A model generated the notes under the pieces. It was not told the DNA's origin and did no database searches. It saw only the letters and a program-made list of their open reading frames with translations. This document shows positions 1 to 12,210 of a stretch of DNA of 50,529 nt, piece by piece (the first letter of the stretch is position 1; every line of letters starts with the position of its first letter). The position numbers and the translations under genes are program-made. Origin of the DNA: Allobosea caraganae (lineage in GTDB: Bacteria > Pseudomonadota > Alphaproteobacteria > Rhizobiales > Beijerinckiaceae); the NCBI RefSeq assembly GCF_003351345.1, contig NZ_QQTO01000009.1, forward strand, positions 1-50,529, in the 5' to 3' direction.

Positions 1-3000
1 CGCCCGAGGTCGGGTTCGGCCCGGCGGTGACCGAGCCCGAGCCCAGGGCCACGTCGCCGGCATTGCTCGCCGTGGCGCCGAAACCGACCGCCGTGCTGCC
101 GTTGCCAGACGCCGTGCTGCCCGCGCCAGTCGCGGTGCTGTTCTCGCCCGTGGCCTTGCTGCCGGAGCCCGTCGCCGTGGCGCTCTTGTTGCTGGCAACG
201 GCAGCAAAACCGGTCGCGGTCGCGTTGGTGTCCGTCGCCGTGGCGCCGGCGCCGACCGCGGTCGACTGGACGGCGCTGGCGTTCGACGAGGTGCCCAGCG
301 CCGTGGCGGAAGCGCTGCTGGCCTGGGCATTGTAGCCGGCCGCCAGCGAGTTCTCGCCGGTCGCCTTCGCCCCCGAGCCGAAGGCCGCCGCGGACGGCGC
401 GCTCGCGACTGATTGGAAGCCGGCCGCGATGCTGTTGGTGCCGCTCGCCGCCGCGCCGTTGCCGAGCGCGGTCGACTGGAGGCCGCTGGCATTGGCCAGG
501 ACGCCGAAGGCCGACGACCCGATGCCGCTCGCAGCGGCCTGGTAGCCGACCGCCGTCGCGCTCTGGGCCGAGGCCGACGCGGATTCGCCCGCCGCCAGCG
601 AGTTGGAGCCCGTCGCGCCGTCGTTGTCGTAGTTCGAGCCGGCGCCCTTATCGGAGGCCTTGACGCTGTAGTAATGCGTCAGCTTGCCGTTGGTGCTGTC
701 GAGTGCCGCACCCAGGGCGTAGAGCTGCGAGCCGTTGATCGCGTCGGTGGAGTCGGTCGTGATCCGGCCGGCCGCGACATTGGTGATCTGCCGCTCGGCA
801 CCGAAGGCGCCGACCGAGACCACGCTCGTCGGCAGCGTGCCGGCGAAGCCGGTCAGCACCACCGAACCGCCCGGGAACACGATCGTCGCACTCGAAGTCG
901 GGTTGGCAGCAGCCGTCACCGAGCCCGCGCCCAGAGCCACGTCGCCGACGCTGGCCGCCGCGACCGAGCCCTTGCCGATGGCGATGCTCTGATCGGTCGT
1001 GGACGTGCCGCCGACCATCGCCAGGCTGTACTTGCCGTTGGCGAGGGTCGTGTAGTTGACCCCGTCGTCGCCGCCGCCGAGCGCGGCAGCGCCGAAGCCA
1101 TTGGCCTGGGTGCCGTTGCCGAGTGCGACCGCGTAGTCGTTATTGGCCTGCGCCGCCGCCTGGATGCCGCCGCCGACCGCCGTGCTGTAGCGGCCAGTCG
1201 ACAGGGCCCGCGCGCCGACCGCCGTCGAGACTGCGCCCGAGGCCTTGGTGCCGACGCCTGCGGCCATCGCATCGGCGCCGGTCGCGCCGTCGTTGAGGTA
1301 GTTCGAGCCGGCGGTCTGATCGGTCGCGTTGACGCTGTAGTAATGCGTCAGCTTGCCCGCGAATGTTTCGATGGCGCTGTTGGTGGCGAAGAGCTGCGAG
1401 CCGTTGATCGCGTCGGTCGAGGTCGAGGTGACCTGGCCGGCCGCGACGTTCTGGATCTGGCGCTCGGCGCCGAAGGCGCCGACCGAGACCACGCCACCCG
1501 CTGCCGGCGCACCGCCGGCATAAGTATACTTGGTGCCGTTGATCATGCCGTCCGGGGTCGCGACGGAAGCCGCCACCGTCGAGGCATTGCCGAGCACCAC
1601 CGCGCCGTCGAGGCCGGCAGCGATCGTCACGGTGTTGCCGACGACGAAGGCGTTGTTCGAGGCAATGTTGTTGTTGTTGCCGAACGCGTAGGAGCCCGAA
1701 CCGGAGATGATGTTCGGATCGCCGAAGGCGCCCGAATTCGCGCCGGAAATCTTGTGCCCCGTGCCAACCGCGATCGAGTTCGCGCCGGAGACGAGGTTGT
1801 CGTAGCCGATACCGATCGCCTTCGTCCCGCTGATGGTGTTGGCCGTGCCCACGCCGACCGCATAGTCGCCCGACGTGATCGCGTTGTTGCCGAAGACCAG
1901 CGAGTAATTGCCCGTAGCGTTCGCGCCGCCGGCGCCGATCGCCGCCGAGACGTCGCCCGTCGCCTTGTTGCCGGTACCGAAGGCTGCCGAGTTGTAGCCG
2001 GTTGCCTGCGTGTCCGCGCCACCGACCGCCGTGGAGTAGGCCCCGCCCGCCAAGGCGTTTGCGCCGGCCGCCAACGAGTTCCCGCCCTTCGAATTGGCGA
2101 GGTAGCCGATGGCGGTGTTGCCGCCGTCGCCGGTGGCCGAGGCGCCGACACCGACGGCCATGCTGGGGCCGAACTGGCCGGTGCTGACCGAGTCGGAGCC
2201 GATCGCAATGTTGCCGCCGGCATTGTTGCTGAAGCTGTAGGCGTTCTTGCCGAGCGCGATGCCGCCCCACTTGCTGGAGTTGCTGAAGTCGGCGACGGCG
2301 TTGGTGCCGATCGCGACCGTGTCATGCGCGACGGCCCGCGCGCCGTCGCCCATCGCAACACCGCTGGCGCCCAGCGCCTGGGCATTGGTGCCGGCGGCCA
2401 GCGAGTTCAAGCCGATGGCGCCGTCATTCTCGTGGTTGGCCTGGATCGTGCCGCCGTCATTGACGCTGTAATAGTGCGTCAGCTTGCCGGTGGTCGCCTC
2501 GATGGCGCTGTTGGTGGCGAAGAGCTGCGAGCCGTTGATCGCATCGGTCGAGGTCGAGGTGACTTGGCCGGCCGCGACGTTGGTGATCTGGCGCTCCGTG
2601 CCCACGCCGCCGACCGAGACCACGCTCGTCGGCAGGGTGCCGGCGTAGTTGTAGGTCACGCCATTGATCGCACCGCTCGCGGTCGCATTCGCAGCGGCCG
2701 TCACCGAACCTGCGCCGAGCGCGACCGCGCCGGCATTGGTGACCACCGCGCCGTTGCCGAGCGCCGTGCCGAGCGTGTTGGTGGTGTTGGCGCTGAGGAA
2801 GGTGCCGCCGGCATCGGCATTGTCGCCGAACGCCGCGCCGCCGCCGCCCGCCTTGGCGCCCGGCCCCATCGCGACCGAACCGGTCGCGATCGAGCCCGTG
2901 CCGATGGCGATGGCGTTCACGCCGCTGGAGGCGGAGTTCTTACCGAGCGCGATGGCGCCGGTCTTGCTGGCCTGGGCGTTGTAGCCCATCGAGATCGCAT

Positions 3001-6000
3001 AATCGGCAGTGATGTTCCGCCCGGCATAAGCGCCAAGAGCGATGTTGTTGGAGCCCGTCGTATTGCCTCCGGCACCGGAATTAGTGATCGGGAAGCCGGC
3101 GCCGGTGGCCGAGCCGATGGCGATGTTGTTGCTGCCGGTCACACTCTGACCCGCCTCGGAGCCTAGGGCGACGTTGGAGCTACCGTTCACCTTTATGCCG
3201 GTCTGGAAGCCGCCAAGCGCCGTGTTGTTGGAACCAGTCGAGTTGGCGCCCGGGGTGTAGCCACCCACGGCGACGTTCCAGTTGCCGGTGCTATCGCCGA
3301 AGGCGTTTCCACCGATACCGACGTTGTTGCCCTGAACCCCGCCCTGATTGGCTCCAACCTTGGAATTCTGGCCGGCTTGATAGCCCATGAACACATCGCG
3401 GTAGCCCAGCGTCGCATTAGTGGCCGCGTTCATGCCGACGATGGTAGCGCCCGAGTAGCTGTTGGGATTGACGTTGGTTGCCTGGTAGGCCGCATTGGCT
3501 CCGATCAGCGTGTCGAAACCGCCGCCGGTATAGCCGACGCCGGCATTGAGGCCGACCGCCACCGTGGCCCACGAATTAGACTGGGCGTTGGCACCGATGG
3601 CCACGCCACCGCCGAAGTAGTTCTGATTGGTCACGACGGCATTCGCGCCAATGGCGATGCCGCCCGAGGCCGTAACGTTAGAAGCCGAGCCGATAGCGAT
3701 CGTGCCACGATGGACGCCCTGAAAATCCGTCCCTCCCCCAGCCGTTGCCCCGGTCCCGACAGCGACGTCGTTGGCGAAGGTGGCCGTACCGTTGGTCCCC
3801 GCCGTGGCGCCGAAGCCCTGAGCGACGGAGCCGTTGCCATAGGCCGCCGCGTTGACGCCGCTTGCGACGGAGTTCAGCCCCTTGGCACCGTCATTGTTGT
3901 AGTTGCCGCCGATCGTGCCGCCGTCGTTGACGCTGTAGTAGTGCGTCGTCGCCGCCGCCACGCCGGCCTTGAGCTGGCTGACATTGACCGCATCGCTGTC
4001 GGCCGTGCCGGCCGCGACGCCGGTGATCTGGCGGAAGTAGTTGTTGCTGGCATCGCCGACCGCGACCGCCGCGAGCGTGCTCGTCGTGGCGTTGATCGCC
4101 AGGATGTCCGCGGCGCTGGCCGTCGGCGGCGCATAGCCGGTCACGCCCTTCGCCGTGACCGAGCTCGAGAACGAGCCAAGCGCCACCGAGTCGGCGAACA
4201 CGGCCTTGGCGCTGTTGCCGATGGCGACGGCGTTGCTGTCGTGGACATCGACCTTGTTGCCGAGGCCGATCGCGTTGGTCACCCCGGTGCCGATGGTCGA
4301 ATCCTGAGCGATCAGGATGTTGCCGGCGGTGTTGTTCTGGACCGTGTTGCCGATGCCGCCGATGAAGCTGTTGGAGTTGTTGTCGTAGATCTTGTTGTTC
4401 GCGCCCACCACGCTGAGCTGGCTGTTGCCGGCCCCGAGCTCGTTGCCGAAGCCTTCGACGCTCACCTTCGTGTTGGTGCCGCTGGTCAGCTTGTTGCTGG
4501 CGCCGGAGATACTCAGCAGGCTGTTGTTGTCGCCGCCGATCGCGTTGTCGCGGCCGATCAGCTGGATGCTCTGGTTGTTGGCGCCCTCGACGCGGTTGTT
4601 GTAGCCCAGATTCTGGACGAACGAGGGGCCCGTGCCAGCGCCGGTGCTGCTGATGAAGTTGCCGTTGCCGATGTTCTGGACATTGTTGGTGCCGTCGCCG
4701 TCGACATAGTTCTTGGTACCGAACTGCTGGACGTTGGTGATCGTGCCGATGCTGCCGATCAAGTTGTCGCGGCCGATCTGCTGCAGGTTGCTGCCCTGCA
4801 CCGTATTGAACCTGTTGCCGAAGCCGTAGGCCTGGGTGTACGAGGTGTTGGTGGCGCCGATCTGGTTGTCGCCGCCCACCAGCACTACGCCGGTCGCCGA
4901 GCCCGTCGGCGTCACATTGTTCTGGTAGCCGGTCACATAGCCATAGCTGGTATTGGCGATGACGTTGTCGACGCCCGTGACGGTGCTGTAGCTCAGCGCC
5001 GCGATGCGGTTGCCTTCGCCGGACACAGCGACTGTGTTGTTGCCGCCCTGAACCTCGTTGCCGAAGCCGGAGACCGCGACGCGCTGGTTGCCGCCCCCTG
5101 TGACCCTGTTGTTATCGCCGACTAGAAACTGAAGGGTGTTCTGGTTTCCGCTGATCTCATTGAACCCGCTTAGCAGGTTGCTCGAGTTCTGGTTGCCGCT
5201 GAGGCTGTTCTGGCCGATCAGCATGGTGCTGGAGTTGTTGCTGCCAGTAACGTTGTTGCCGGCGCCGACGGCGTATACGATGTTATTATTGGTCCCGCCC
5301 ATGGTATTATTCGAGCCAAGAGCGAGAAGGTTGGCGTTGCCGACACCGGGACCAAACGTGTTGCCGTTGCCGACCGCCACCGAGGCGGTGGCCGCCACGT
5401 TGTTGCCCACGCCGAGAGCGGTGGAACCCGAAGCGCCGACCGCGTTGCTGGAGCCGAAGGCCGAGGCGTCCTGCGCAATGGCAGCGATCGTATTGCCGTA
5501 GCCGACCGATGAGCTCCTATCGCCCGCGGCCACGGCATTCACGCCCGCCGCAAGCGAATCGGCGCCTTGCGCGCCGTCATTGGCGTAGTTCGAGCCAGCG
5601 CCGGTCTGAGCCGACTTGACGCTGTAGTAATGCGTCGCGCTTTTGGTGACCAGTTCGTTGGTGGCGAAGAGCTGCGAGCCGTTGATCGCGTCGGTCGAGA
5701 AGGCCGAGAGCGTGCCGGCCGCGACATTGGTGATCTGGCGCTCGGCGCCGGCCGTGCCGACCGAGACGACGCTGGTGATGCCGGTGATGCCGGCCGCTGG
5801 CGTGGCGCTGCCCGCGATCACGTAGGTGCCGGTGTTGACGGTACCTTCGACCGAGCCTCTACCCAGCGCGACGCCGCCGGCGACGCTGGCATTGGCCGAC
5901 TCGCCGATCGCGGTGCCGCCGTTTGTCGCGGTCGAGAAGCCACCGATCGCGATCTCGCCCTTGCTGGACGAGCCGGACGTGCCGGCGACGGAGAAGGCGC

Positions 6001-9000
6001 CGAGCGCGATCACGGTGGCGCCGGTGCCGCCGACATTGACCGTGCCGCCACCGATTGCGATGCCGTTGGCGCCGCCGGTGCCGCCGGTGCCCATCACCGT
6101 GGAGGCGTTGCCGATCGCGACCGAACCCGACGTGCCGGCGCTCGAGTTGTTGCCGAGAGCGACCGAGCCCTGGCCGAGAGCCACGTTGGTGTTGCCGATC
6201 GCGACCGCGCCATTGGCCGACATGGAGCCGTCGGCCTTCCCGGCCGCGACGTTGTTGGCGCCCGACGTGACCGCGCCGGTGCCGTTCGAGATGTTCGGAT
6301 CGCCGATCGCGACCGCACCGTCGCCGATGGCGGTGTTGCCGACACCGATCGAGACCGCCTTGCCGCCAAGCGCGTTGGCATTCTGGCCGATGGCGACGGC
6401 GCCGTCGGTCGAGGCGTTCGAGTTGGTGCCAATGGAGATGGCGTTGTTGACCGGGCCGTTCGTGCCATTGGGATTGCCTGCACCCCAGCCGATCGAAACG
6501 TTGCTGTCCCCGGTGACGAGTGCGCCCGCACCGATGCCGACGCCGACATTCTTGCTGCCGTTGGCGCCGATGCCGGAATCGCCACCGAAGAATGCGTTGA
6601 AGTTGCCCTGAGCGCCCTGGCCGGCGAACGAACCCACAGAGGTGTTGGAGTTGCCGTTGACGCTATCGCCGGCCCCTTGGCCGATGGCGGTGTTGCCGTC
6701 ACCCGTGGAAGCCCGGCCAGCGCCGGCTCCGAAGGCGGAGAGCCCGTTGCCGCTCGCCCCGCTGCCTGCCTGCCAACCGACCGACGTGCCTTGCTCGCCG
6801 GCGGCGCTCGCCTGGGCGCCCATGGCCACCGAGTTCAGTCCTGCCGCCAATGCGTCCTTGCCAACCGAGACCGCCGCGCCGCCGCTCGCGCTGGAATTGC
6901 CGCCGACCGCGACGCCGTTCACACCCGTCACAGTCGCCGCGTTGCCGACCGCCGTGCCGTTCTCGACGGCGACGGACGACAGATAGCCAAGAGCGGTCGC
7001 ATATTTGGCGTTAGCCGTAGAGAAGCCACCTACGGCGGTCGACCCCCATTGCAAGGCCTTGGCATTGCCGCCGACCGCGGCCGAACTCTGGCCGGCCGAT
7101 TCCGAGAAATTGCCGATGGCGATGTCGGTATTTCCATGCGCGTTCGCATTCGTGCCGAAGGCCGACGAATCCGTCCCCTTGCCCTTGGCGCCCCAGCCGA
7201 AGGCGTTGGCTCGGAAGCCTTGCGCAGCCGAATCCTCACCGACCGCGGTGTTGCCCTGGTTATTGGCGATGGCATTCGAGCCGACCGCGAGATTAGAGCT
7301 CAATCCGCCGGCATTTGTGGTGTAAGGCTGCTTCCCGCTGGAGCGGATCGGGAAGTCGATCGCGCTGACCTTGGTGTTGATCTGGTCGAAGACCTGCTGG
7401 ACCGAGGTGTAGCTGCTGACGCCGGCATAGGTGAACTTGCCGCCGACCGCACCGGTCGAGGAATTATAGGTGACGCCGGGGCCGAAGGTGCTGGCGACAG
7501 TGGTGCCGAGGTTATTCAGCGAGGAGCCGACTGCGAAGAGCTGCGAGCCGTTGACCGCCTCGGTCGAGGCGGCGGTCAGGGCGCCGGCCGCGACGTTGGT
7601 AATGCGGCGCTCCGTGCCGACAGCGCCGACCGAGACCACTGCGGACGCAGTGGTGGCGGCGATCGTGCCGCCGTTCAGCGAGTACGGGCCGCCGATGCCG
7701 ATCCCATTGCCCGTCAACGACCCCGCGCCGAGCGCGACGGAGTTGGTGCCGATGGCGGAGGCGCCGGAGCCGATGGCGACGGCGCCAGTGAGCGTCGCCT
7801 GCGCACCGCTGCCTGCGGTCGAGCCGCTGCCGATGGCGACCGTGTTGTTCAGCGCCGCGTTGGTGTTGCTGCCGATCGCGATGCTGTGCTCGATCGAGGC
7901 GGAGGCGTTCTGGCCCATGGCGATCGAATAGTCGCCGCCGGCTGTGGCGGAGGGGCCGATGCTCGTAGCACCGAAGCCCAGCGCCTTGGCATTGTAGCCG
8001 ACCGCGGTCGAGAAATCTTCCGACGCGCTCGCGCCGACGCCGGCGGCGAGCGAATTGGGGCCCGCCGCGCCGTTGTTGTTGTAGTTGCCGCCCTTCGTGC
8101 CGCCGTCATTGACGCTGTAATAATGCGTCGTTGCGTTCTCGATCGCCTTGTTGGTCTGGTAGAGCTGCGAGCCGTTGATCGCGTCGGTCGAGGTCAGGCT
8201 GATCCGGCCGGCCGCGACATTGGTGATGGTGCGCTCGCCGCCGGCCAGGCCGGTGCCGACCGAGACCGTGCTCGTCGGCAGCGTTCCGGCGAAGTTGTAG
8301 GTGGCGCCGTTGATCGTCGTGCTGGCCGTGCCAACCGCAGCCGCCGTCACCGAACCCGCGCCGAGCGCGACGGAGTTAGCATTGTTGGCGACGGAATTGA
8401 TACCGAACGCAACCGCGTTTGCCGCCAGCGCCCGCGCACCGTTCAGCGAGTCGCCGCCGCCGATCGCCACCGTATTGTCGGCGCCCGCATTCGCGTTGCG
8501 GCCGATGGCCACGGCCTGCAATCCGCTGGCCGAAGAATTCCAGCCCTGCGAGATCGCATAATCCTTGTTCGCAACGCTGAAGGAGCCAATGCTGATCGCG
8601 CCAGTGCCGCCGGCCGTCGAATGGGCACCCAGCGCCGTGGAGTTCCCGCCCGAGGCCACCGCCAACTTACCAAAGGCGACAGAGGTCTGGCCGGTGGCCT
8701 GGGAATCGACGCCAACCGCCGCGCTCGTGGCGAACGCCTGGGCGCGCGTGCCGATCGCGACGGCGTCCTGGTTGGTCGTCTTTGCGCTGTCGCCGATGGC
8801 GACCGTGCCCTGGAAAGCCGCGACGGACTGGTTGCCGATCGCCACCGCGCCCTGGCCGGTGGCCGTGTTGCTGGAGCCGAGCGCGACGGCGCCGAGGCCG
8901 GTCGCCGTGTTCGTCGAGCCGAGCGCGGCCGCGCCGACGCCAGCGGCGGCGTTGGTGTCGCCCATCGCGAGCGCGCCGGCCAGGCCATTGCTGGCATTGG

Positions 9001-10906
9001 CGTTGTTGTCGCGGCCCATGGCGACGGAGGCCGTGCCGGCCGTGTTGGGATCGCCGATGGCGACCGAGCCGTCGCCATTCGCGACGTTGCCGGCGCCGAT
9101 CGAGACCGACTTGCCGCCCTTGGCGACCGCGGCGTTGCCGATGGCAACCGCGCTGCTGGTCGAGGCCAGCGCGTTATAGCCGACCGCGATGGTGTTGTCG
9201 GCAGTGACGCCCTGCCCGGCCTGGGTGCCGATGGCGATGGTGTTGAGGCCCACGATGTTCTGCCCGGCGCGCGCGCCGATTGCCACGGCGCCGATCTCGG
9301 TCGCGCCGACGGCGCCGGAAGCCGTGACATTCGAACCTGCGGCGCGGCCGAAAGCGATGTTGCCGGTGCCGGTGACAGTGCTGCCGACGCCGCCGCCGCC
9401 GATCGCGATATTGGCGCTGCCGGTGACGTTTTCGCCCGAGTTGGAGCCGATGGAGGTGTTGTTGCCGCCGGTGACATTGTCGCCGGAGTTGGAGCCAAGG
9501 GCGGTGTTGCCTTTGCCTGTGACGCGTTGGCCGGTGAGCTGGTTGCCGATGGCGGTGTTCGAGTCGCCGACGACAAACGTGCCGACGCCTGCGCCGATGC
9601 CGATATTGTTCTGGTTGGTGGCCGAGGTGCCCCCGTTCGCGCCCGCACCAGCGCCCACATAGATATCGCCCGTGGTCGCGGCGACGGCGCCATTGCCCAT
9701 GGCGATGGCGTTGGTGCCGGAGGCAACCGCCACCGGGCCGACCGCGATGCTGTCGGTCCCCGTTGCGGTCGAATCCGCCAGCACCGAATTGGCGTGGAAG
9801 TACTTGATGCCCTTCGCGTTGATGTTGTCGATCGCAGCCGCGACGTTGCCGACGCTCGTCGTGCCGCCGGCCGCGTTGTAGGTGGTGAAGGTCGGCGCGG
9901 TATAGGCGCCCGTCGCCACGTTGTAGGCCGCGCCGCCGCCGAGCGAGGTCGCGGTGTTCTGGGCGATCTGGTTGAGCTGGCTGACATTGACCGCGTCGGT
10001 CGCGGCCGAGCCGGCCGAGACGTTGGCGATGCGGCGCTGAGCGGCGCCCGAGCCGACGGAAACCGCCGAGGCCGGAGCCGCCGTGCCGGTCGCATAGGCA
10101 GTGCCGGTCGGAAGCACGGCGGCCGAGCTGTCGCCGAGCACGACGGCGCCAGCCAAGCCGGTGCCGATCGTGACATTGTTGCCTAGAATGAAGGTGTTGC
10201 TCGATGAGGTGTTGTTATTGTTGCCGAAAATGAACGCGCCGCTTACCCCAGAGGCAATATTCACACTGCCCGCAGACGCGGCCGCATTACCGAAGGCGCC
10301 GTTGTTGGTCCCGGCGACATTGTAGTTATTGCCGACGGAGACGGTACCCGAGCCCGTAGCAACGGCCTGCCCACCGATCGCAATAACATCCTGGCCGGAA
10401 GCGTTGGCGCCCCCGCCCATCGCAACCGCGTTTCCAGCGCCCGTCGTGCTGAAGGCAGTCGTGCCGTAACCAATGGCGATCGTATCGGCGCCGCCGCCAA
10501 TGGACGTCCCGGTCGAAGACGCGCCCGACCCGAATGCTATGGCCCCGGTGCCCGTTACCGATTTTGCCGTGGCGACTCCGCTGCCAGACCCAATAGCGGT
10601 TGAACCACTCCCCGTCGAAGTCCCGCCACCCGTAGCATACTGCGCCATCGCCACGGTCGGCACGAAGATGCCCATGGCTGCGAGCGCGGCTGCGACCGCG
10701 GCGCCTCGTCCGAGCGTGCCGATCCGTCGCCTCTCGCCCATGCCGAGAATGCGGAAGGCGATGCGGAAGATGGCGGCGAGCCGTCGCCGCTGCGACTTGC
10801 TCATGGAGCTCCGGCGGCCGCCATGGGCGAGCAGGGCTTCCTGATAGAGATTGGGCTGGGCGCTCGAATCCGACTGCACTTCCAGGCCATTCAGCATCGA
10901 CGACAT
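1..10906 (-). CDS. Giant trimeric autotransporter adhesin (YadA/BadA/Hia-like), C-terminus cut by window edge
   Basis: Surface adhesin secreted by the type Vc route, expected to form a trimeric fibre on the outer membrane. The frame runs unbroken as far as I checked from ATG 10906 off the left edge, at least 3,635 codons. The C-terminal YadA anchor barrel is therefore not in the window. Residues 1-88 form an extended Arg-rich signal region ending in a hydrophobic stretch and an AMA-Q cleavage site. Hundreds of head repeats of the type AxAxGxxSxAxG follow. Neck motifs (DAVNVSQL or DAINGSQL) have their Leu near residues 311, 915, 1123, 1746, 2312, 2795, 3172 and 3395. Most are followed by a THYYSVN segment and a new head module. 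Roughly residues 1840-2240 are Asn-rich GNxN-type repeats. GGAG lies 7 bases before ATG 10906. ATG 10804 (residue 35) also has GGAG close by and is an alternative start. Confidence 0.93.
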   Translation of the reverse strand, partial: MSSMLNGLEVQSDSSAQPNLYQEALLAHGGRRSSMSKSQRRRLAAIFRIAFRILGMGERRRIGTLGRGAAVAAALAAMGIFVPTVAMAQYATGGGTSTGSGSTAIGSGSGVATAKSVTGTGAIAFGSGASSTGTSIGGGADTIAIGYGTTAFSTTGAGNAVAMGGGANASGQDVIAIGGQAVATGSGTVSVGNNYNVAGTNNGAFGNAAASAGSVNIASGVSGAFIFGNNNNTSSSNTFILGNNVTIGTGLAGAVVLGDSSAAVLPTGTAYATGTAAPASAVSVGSGAAQRRIANVSAGSAATDAVNVSQLNQIAQNTATSLGGGAAYNVATGAYTAPTFTTYNAAGGTTSVGNVAAAIDNINAKGIKYFHANSVLADSTATGTDSIAVGPVAVASGTNAIAMGNGAVAATTGDIYVGAGAGANGGTSATNQNNIGIGAGVGTFVVGDSNTAIGNQLTGQRVTGKGNTALGSNSGDNVTGGNNTSIGSNSGENVTGSANIAIGGGGVGSTVTGTGNIAFGRAAGSNVTASGAVGATEIGAVAIGARAGQNIVGLNTIAIGTQAGQGVTADNTIAVGYNALASTSSAVAIGNAAVAKGGKSVSIGAGNVANGDGSVAIGDPNTAGTASVAMGRDNNANASNGLAGALAMGDTNAAAGVGAAALGSTNTATGLGAVALGSSNTATGQGAVAIGNQSVAAFQGTVAIGDSAKTTNQDAVAIGTRAQAFATSAAVGVDSQATGQTSVAFGKLAVASGGNSTALGAHSTAGGTGAISIGSFSVANKDYAISQGWNSSASGLQAVAIGRNANAGADNTVAIGGGDSLNGARALAANAVAFGINSVANNANSVALGAGSVTAAAVGTASTTINGATYNFAGTLPTSTVSVGTGLAGGERTITNVAAGRISLTSTDAINGSQLYQTNKAIENATTHYYSVNDGGTKGGNYNNNGAAGPNSLAAGVGASASEDFSTAVGYNAKALGFGATSIGPSATAGGDYSIAMGQNASASIEHSIAIGSNTNAALNNTVAIGSGSTAGSGAQATLTGAVAIGSGASAIGTNSVALGAGSLTGNGIGIGGPYSLNGGTIAATTASAVVSVGAVGTERRITNVAAGALTAASTEAVNGSQLFAVGSSLNNLGTTVASTFGPGVTYNSSTGAVGGKFTYAGVSSYTSVQQVFDQINTKVSAIDFPIRSSGKQPYTTNAGGLSSNLAVGSNAIANNQGNTAVGEDSAAQGFRANAFGWGAKGKGTDSSAFGTNANAHGNTDIAIGNFSESAGQSSAAVGGNAKALQWGSTAVGGFSTANAKYATALGYLSSVAVENGTAVGNAATVTGVNGVAVGGNSSASGGAAVSVGKDALAAGLNSVAMGAQASAAGEQGTSVGWQAGSGASGNGLSAFGAGAGRASTGDGNTAIGQGAGDSVNGNSNTSVGSFAGQGAQGNFNAFFGGDSGIGANGSKNVGVGIGAGALVTGDSNVSIGWGAGNPNGTNGPVNNAISIGTNSNASTDGAVAIGQNANALGGKAVSIGVGNTAIGDGAVAIGDPNISNGTGAVTSGANNVAAGKADGSMSANGAVAIGNTNVALGQGSVALGNNSSAGTSGSVAIGNASTVMGTGGTGGANGIAIGGGTVNVGGTGATVIALGAFSVAGTSGSSSKGEIAIGGFSTATNGGTAIGESANASVAGGVALGRGSVEGTVNTGTYVIAGSATPAAGITGITSVVSVGTAGAERQITNVAAGTLSAFSTDAINGSQLFATNELVTKSATHYYSVKSAQTGAGSNYANDGAQGADSLAAGVNAVAAGDRSSSVGYGNTIAAIAQDASAFGSSNAVGASGSTALGVGNNVAATASVAVGNGNTFGPGVGNANLLALGSNNTMGGTNNNIVYAVGAGNNVTGSNNSSTMLIGQNSLSGNQNSSNLLSGFNEISGNQNTLQFLVGDNNRVTGGGNQRVAVSGFGNEVQGGNNTVAVSGEGNRIAALSYSTVTGVDNVIANTSYGYVTGYQNNVTPTGSATGVVLVGGDNQIGATNTSYTQAYGFGNRFNTVQGSNLQQIGRDNLIGSIGTITNVQQFGTKNYVDGDGTNNVQNIGNGNFISSTGAGTGPSFVQNLGYNNRVEGANNQSIQLIGRDNAIGGDNNSLLSISGASNKLTSGTNTKVSVEGFGNELGAGNSQLSVVGANNKIYDNNSNSFIGGIGNTVQNNTAGNILIAQDSTIGTGVTNAIGLGNKVDVHDSNAVAIGNSAKAVFADSVALGSFSSSVTAKGVTGYAPPTASAADILAINATTSTLAAVAVGDASNNYFRQITGVAAGTADSDAVNVSQLKAGVAAATTHYYSVNDGGTIGGNYNNDGAKGLNSVASGVNAAAYGNGSVAQGFGATAGTNGTATFANDVAVGTGATAGGGTDFQGVHRGTIAIGSASNVTASGGIAIGANAVVTNQNYFGGGVAIGANAQSNSWATVAVGLNAGVGYTGGGFDTLIGANAAYQATNVNPNSYSGATIVGMNAATNATLGYRDVFMGYQAGQNSKVGANQGGVQGNNVGIGGNAFGDSTGNWNVAVGGYTPGANSTGSNNTALGGFQTGIKVNGSSNVALGSEAGQSVTGSNNIAIGSATGAGFPITNSGAGGNTTGSNNIALGAYAGRNITADYAISMGYNAQASKTGAIALGKNSASSGVNAIAIGTGSIATGSVAMGPGAKAGGGGAAFGDNADAGGTFLSANTTNTLGTALGNGAVVTNAGAVALGAGSVTAAANATASGAINGVTYNYAGTLPTSVVSVGGVGTERQITNVAAGQVTSTSTDAINGSQLFATNSAIEATTGKLTHYYSVNDGGTIQANHENDGAIGLNSLAAGTNAQALGASGVAMGDGARAVAHDTVAIGTNAVADFSNSSKWGGIALGKNAYSFSNNAGGNIAIGSDSVSTGQFGPSMAVGVGASATGDGGNTAIGYLANSKGGNSLAAGANALAGGAYSTAVGGADTQATGYNSAAFGTGNKATGDVSAAIGAGGANATGNYSLVFGNNAITSGDYAVGVGTANTISGTKAIGIGYDNLVSGANSIAVGTGHKISGANSGAFGDPNIISGSGSYAFGNNNNIASNNAFVVGNTVTIAAGLDGAVVLGNASTVAASVATPDGMINGTKYTYAGGAPAAGGVVSVGAFGAERQIQNVAAGQVTSTSTDAINGSQLFATNSAIETFAGKLTHYYSVNATDQTAGSNYLNDGATGADAMAAGVGTKASGAVSTAVGARALSTGRYSTAVGGGIQAAAQANNDYAVALGNGTQANGFGAAALGGGDDGVNYTTLANGKYSLAMVGGTSTTDQSIAIGKGSVAAASVGDVALGAGSVTAAANPTSSATIVFPGGSVVLTGFAGTLPTSVVSVGAFGAERQITNVAAGRITTDSTDAINGSQLYALGAALDSTNGKLTHYYSVKASDKGAGSNYDNDGATGSNSLAAGESASASAQSATAVGYQAAASGIGSSAFGVLANASGLQSTALGNGAAASGTNSIAAGFQSVASAPSAAAFGSGAKATGENSLAAGYNAQASSASATALGTSSNASAVQSTAVGAGATATDTNATATGFAAVASNKSATATGSGSKATGENSTATGAGSTASGNGSTAVGFGATASNAGDVALGSGSVTAGPNPTSG

Positions 10907-11046
10907 CGTTCCACTCCGGGACCGTCCCTGACCCGTCCACCCCCTCTCGGGGCAGGCGGGCCTCTTCTGGATCGTCGCCACCGCCTGGAAGCCGCCTTCG
11001 GCTTACGTTTGGTTAGGCAACAACCCCCATACCGACGGAATTCGGA

Positions 11047-11078
11047 CAGAGTCCGACTCAGACGGATGCCGGACTCTG
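11047..11078 (-). promoter_or_regulatory. Inverted repeat in adhesin 5' region
   Basis: CAGAGTCCG (11047-11055) and CGGACTCTG (11070-11078) form a perfect 9-bp stem with a 14-base loop, about 140 bp upstream of the adhesin start. It could be a leader hairpin or an operator. No U-tract follows on the minus strand, so it is not a classic terminator. Confidence 0.4.
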
Positions 11079-11416
11079 GGAGAAATCGTGGCGGAGAACG
11101 AGGTAGAAAAGGGACACACGGATGTATGTCTGGGACATTCCTGCGCCGAATACGGCTTCTGCGGCGGGTGTCACGCTCTTACAACACAGATTGATATCAT
11201 TACTATAAAACTGTTCTTGTCTCAATTGCGGATCTGGCACACCAAGACGTTAATTATGTTTAAGTGTCAGAAACCTGCCATATTCGGCCATATCAACCGC
11301 AGATGGCATCGGATTGAGTCAGGCGCGAAGTTCAACCGCGGACTGCTCGCCCCGCGTGCACGCGGTGTGATTCATATCGACACGGGCTAGGGGGTGACGA
11401 GTGCACGAATCGCCCC

Positions 11417-11493
11417 GTCATAGGGAGCGAAGCGAGGCAGCCCAGGGACGTGGAGCGAGGCCCGCCGGCTTGCTTCGCCGCGCTCGCAATGAC
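11417..11493. repeat. REP-like intergenic palindromic element, copy 1
   Basis: This stretch starts GTCATAGGGAGCGAAGCGAG and ends GCTTCGCCGCGCTCGCAATGAC, so its two ends are near inverted complements. The same layout (GTCATTGCGAGC...GCTTCG...CTCGCAATGAC) recurs at 39877-39962 and, as a half copy, at 50301-50359. It matches the style of intergenic palindromes common in Rhizobiales genomes. Confidence 0.65.
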
Positions 11494-11506
11494 CGGGCAA
11501 GCTGAC

Positions 11507-11745
11507 GTTACGGTAACCAAATCCCCGAGGCTCGCAGCCCGGACTGCCGTGCCGCCGCCGGGACCGCGCGGCGACCCGCCATTACCTCTCGATCTCGTGA
11601 ACGCCGCCGCCCCGGCTCGCTCCGGCCGGCCTGGCGGCAACAGCCGGAATCGGCCCGAAATCTCGGGGAACAGCCCAATAGCAGGCCATTTCCGGCCCAT
11701 CGCCCGACCAATTGTTACGTGAACAGAGCCGGATGTTACAGTAAC
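11507..11745. promoter_or_regulatory. Candidate operators: perfect GTTAC-N-GTAAC palindromes
   Basis: GTTACGGTAAC at 11507-11517 and GTTACAGTAAC at 11735-11745 are perfect 11-bp palindromes. The second extends to 13 bp with flanking T and A. A degenerate copy (GTTACGTGAAC) lies at 11714-11724 and another half-site at 11802. Such sites are rare by chance in GC-rich DNA and recur at 24347-24390 and 26043-26361. The regulator that binds them is unknown. Confidence 0.45.
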
Positions 11746-11912
11746 AAGGCGGCCGGCAGCGTATGCTGGGCTCGACAGTTAAACGCCGTAGGCTACGTAT
11801 CGTTACCCATCGTTCGACGTTGCTGGTGTTCGCGTTCCAATGAAGCGCCCTGGATAATATTCCTATGTGTTTGTCGCTATCGACGTCGAATGCTTCAGCG
11901 GAATCAGAGCCC

Positions 11913-12188
11913 ATGCGAAAGACGGCCCAGACCTTGCAAAGGCCTGATTGGCAGCGCGGGATCCATCGCATCGGGCAGAGGCGGGACAATCTCGCCAAGC
12001 CGATGACCGCCTTTGTGGCGATGTGCCCGGACTTCCGCGAAACCTTGGAGCTTTATGACCATGCCTGCCTAGCGTTCGAATTCTGGCTTTCCCAATCGGG
12101 CGATTCGGCACAAGAACTTCAGACGGAGTATTCTGACATGTGCGAAGAGATGCTGCAGGACATATTGAGATTCTTTCCTCAGGATTGA
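11913..12188 (+). CDS. Small hypothetical protein
   Basis: A 91-residue frame of unknown function. No family was recognised. The second half is acidic, rich in aromatic residues and looks helical, with FRETLELYDHACLAFEFW followed by Glu- and Met-rich helix-like sequence and the ending LRFFPQD. That composition is unlike the Arg/Pro-rich shadow frames around it. The frame opens further upstream to an ATG at 11865. The ATG at 11913 was preferred because AGAG lies just before it, and the internal Met at 12003 is also possible. It lies directly downstream of the GTTAC palindrome cluster and upstream of the first paralogue in the same direction, so it may be controlled by those sites. There is no signal peptide or membrane segment. 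Confidence 0.45.
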   Translation: MRKTAQTLQRPDWQRGIHRIGQRRDNLAKPMTAFVAMCPDFRETLELYDHACLAFEFWLSQSGDSAQELQTEYSDMCEEMLQDILRFFPQD

Positions 12189-12210
12189 ACCTGCCTCGGG
12201 ATTGAACCTG
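12184..12210. repeat. Short direct repeat
   Basis: ATTGAACCTG occurs at 12184-12193 and again at 12201-12210, overlapping the stop codon of the small gene and its 3' flank. It may be a small tandem slippage product. No function is implied. Confidence 0.4.

Larger units (their letters stand above)
10907..11912. other. Non-coding region between adhesin and small gene
   Basis: About 1 kb with no convincing gene. It holds the adhesin 5' region, including a 9-bp inverted repeat at 11047-11078 and an AT-richer block at 11170-11290 where the adhesin promoter probably lies. It also has a REP-like element at 11417-11493 and a cluster of GTTAC/GTAAC motifs at 11507-11806. Short frames on both strands lack a ribosome site and coding character. 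Confidence 0.6.

Noticed and set aside
1140..2385. Arg- or Ser/Pro-rich minus-strand frames inside the adhesin (1140-2270, 1627-2385, 8443-10176)
   Set aside because: They are out-of-frame readings of the same repeats. All eight neck motifs stay in the one adhesin frame.
413..10186. Three very long open frames on the plus strand (413-3166, 3377-5125, 5567-10186)
   Set aside because: They are the exact codon-register antisense of the adhesin. They are Arg/Ala/Asp-rich without domains, signal or ribosome sites, and are open only because the adhesin repeats use few codons whose complements are stops.
1..10906. CRISPR array or tandem DNA repeat in the left part
   Set aside because: The repetition is in the protein (degenerate head repeats) and the DNA units vary in length and sequence. 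There are no constant repeats with unique spacers.
11088..11390. Plus-strand frame of 100 codons in the adhesin upstream region
   Set aside because: Its composition is mixed with no domain, and it lies over the probable adhesin promoter. It has no convincing ribosome site.
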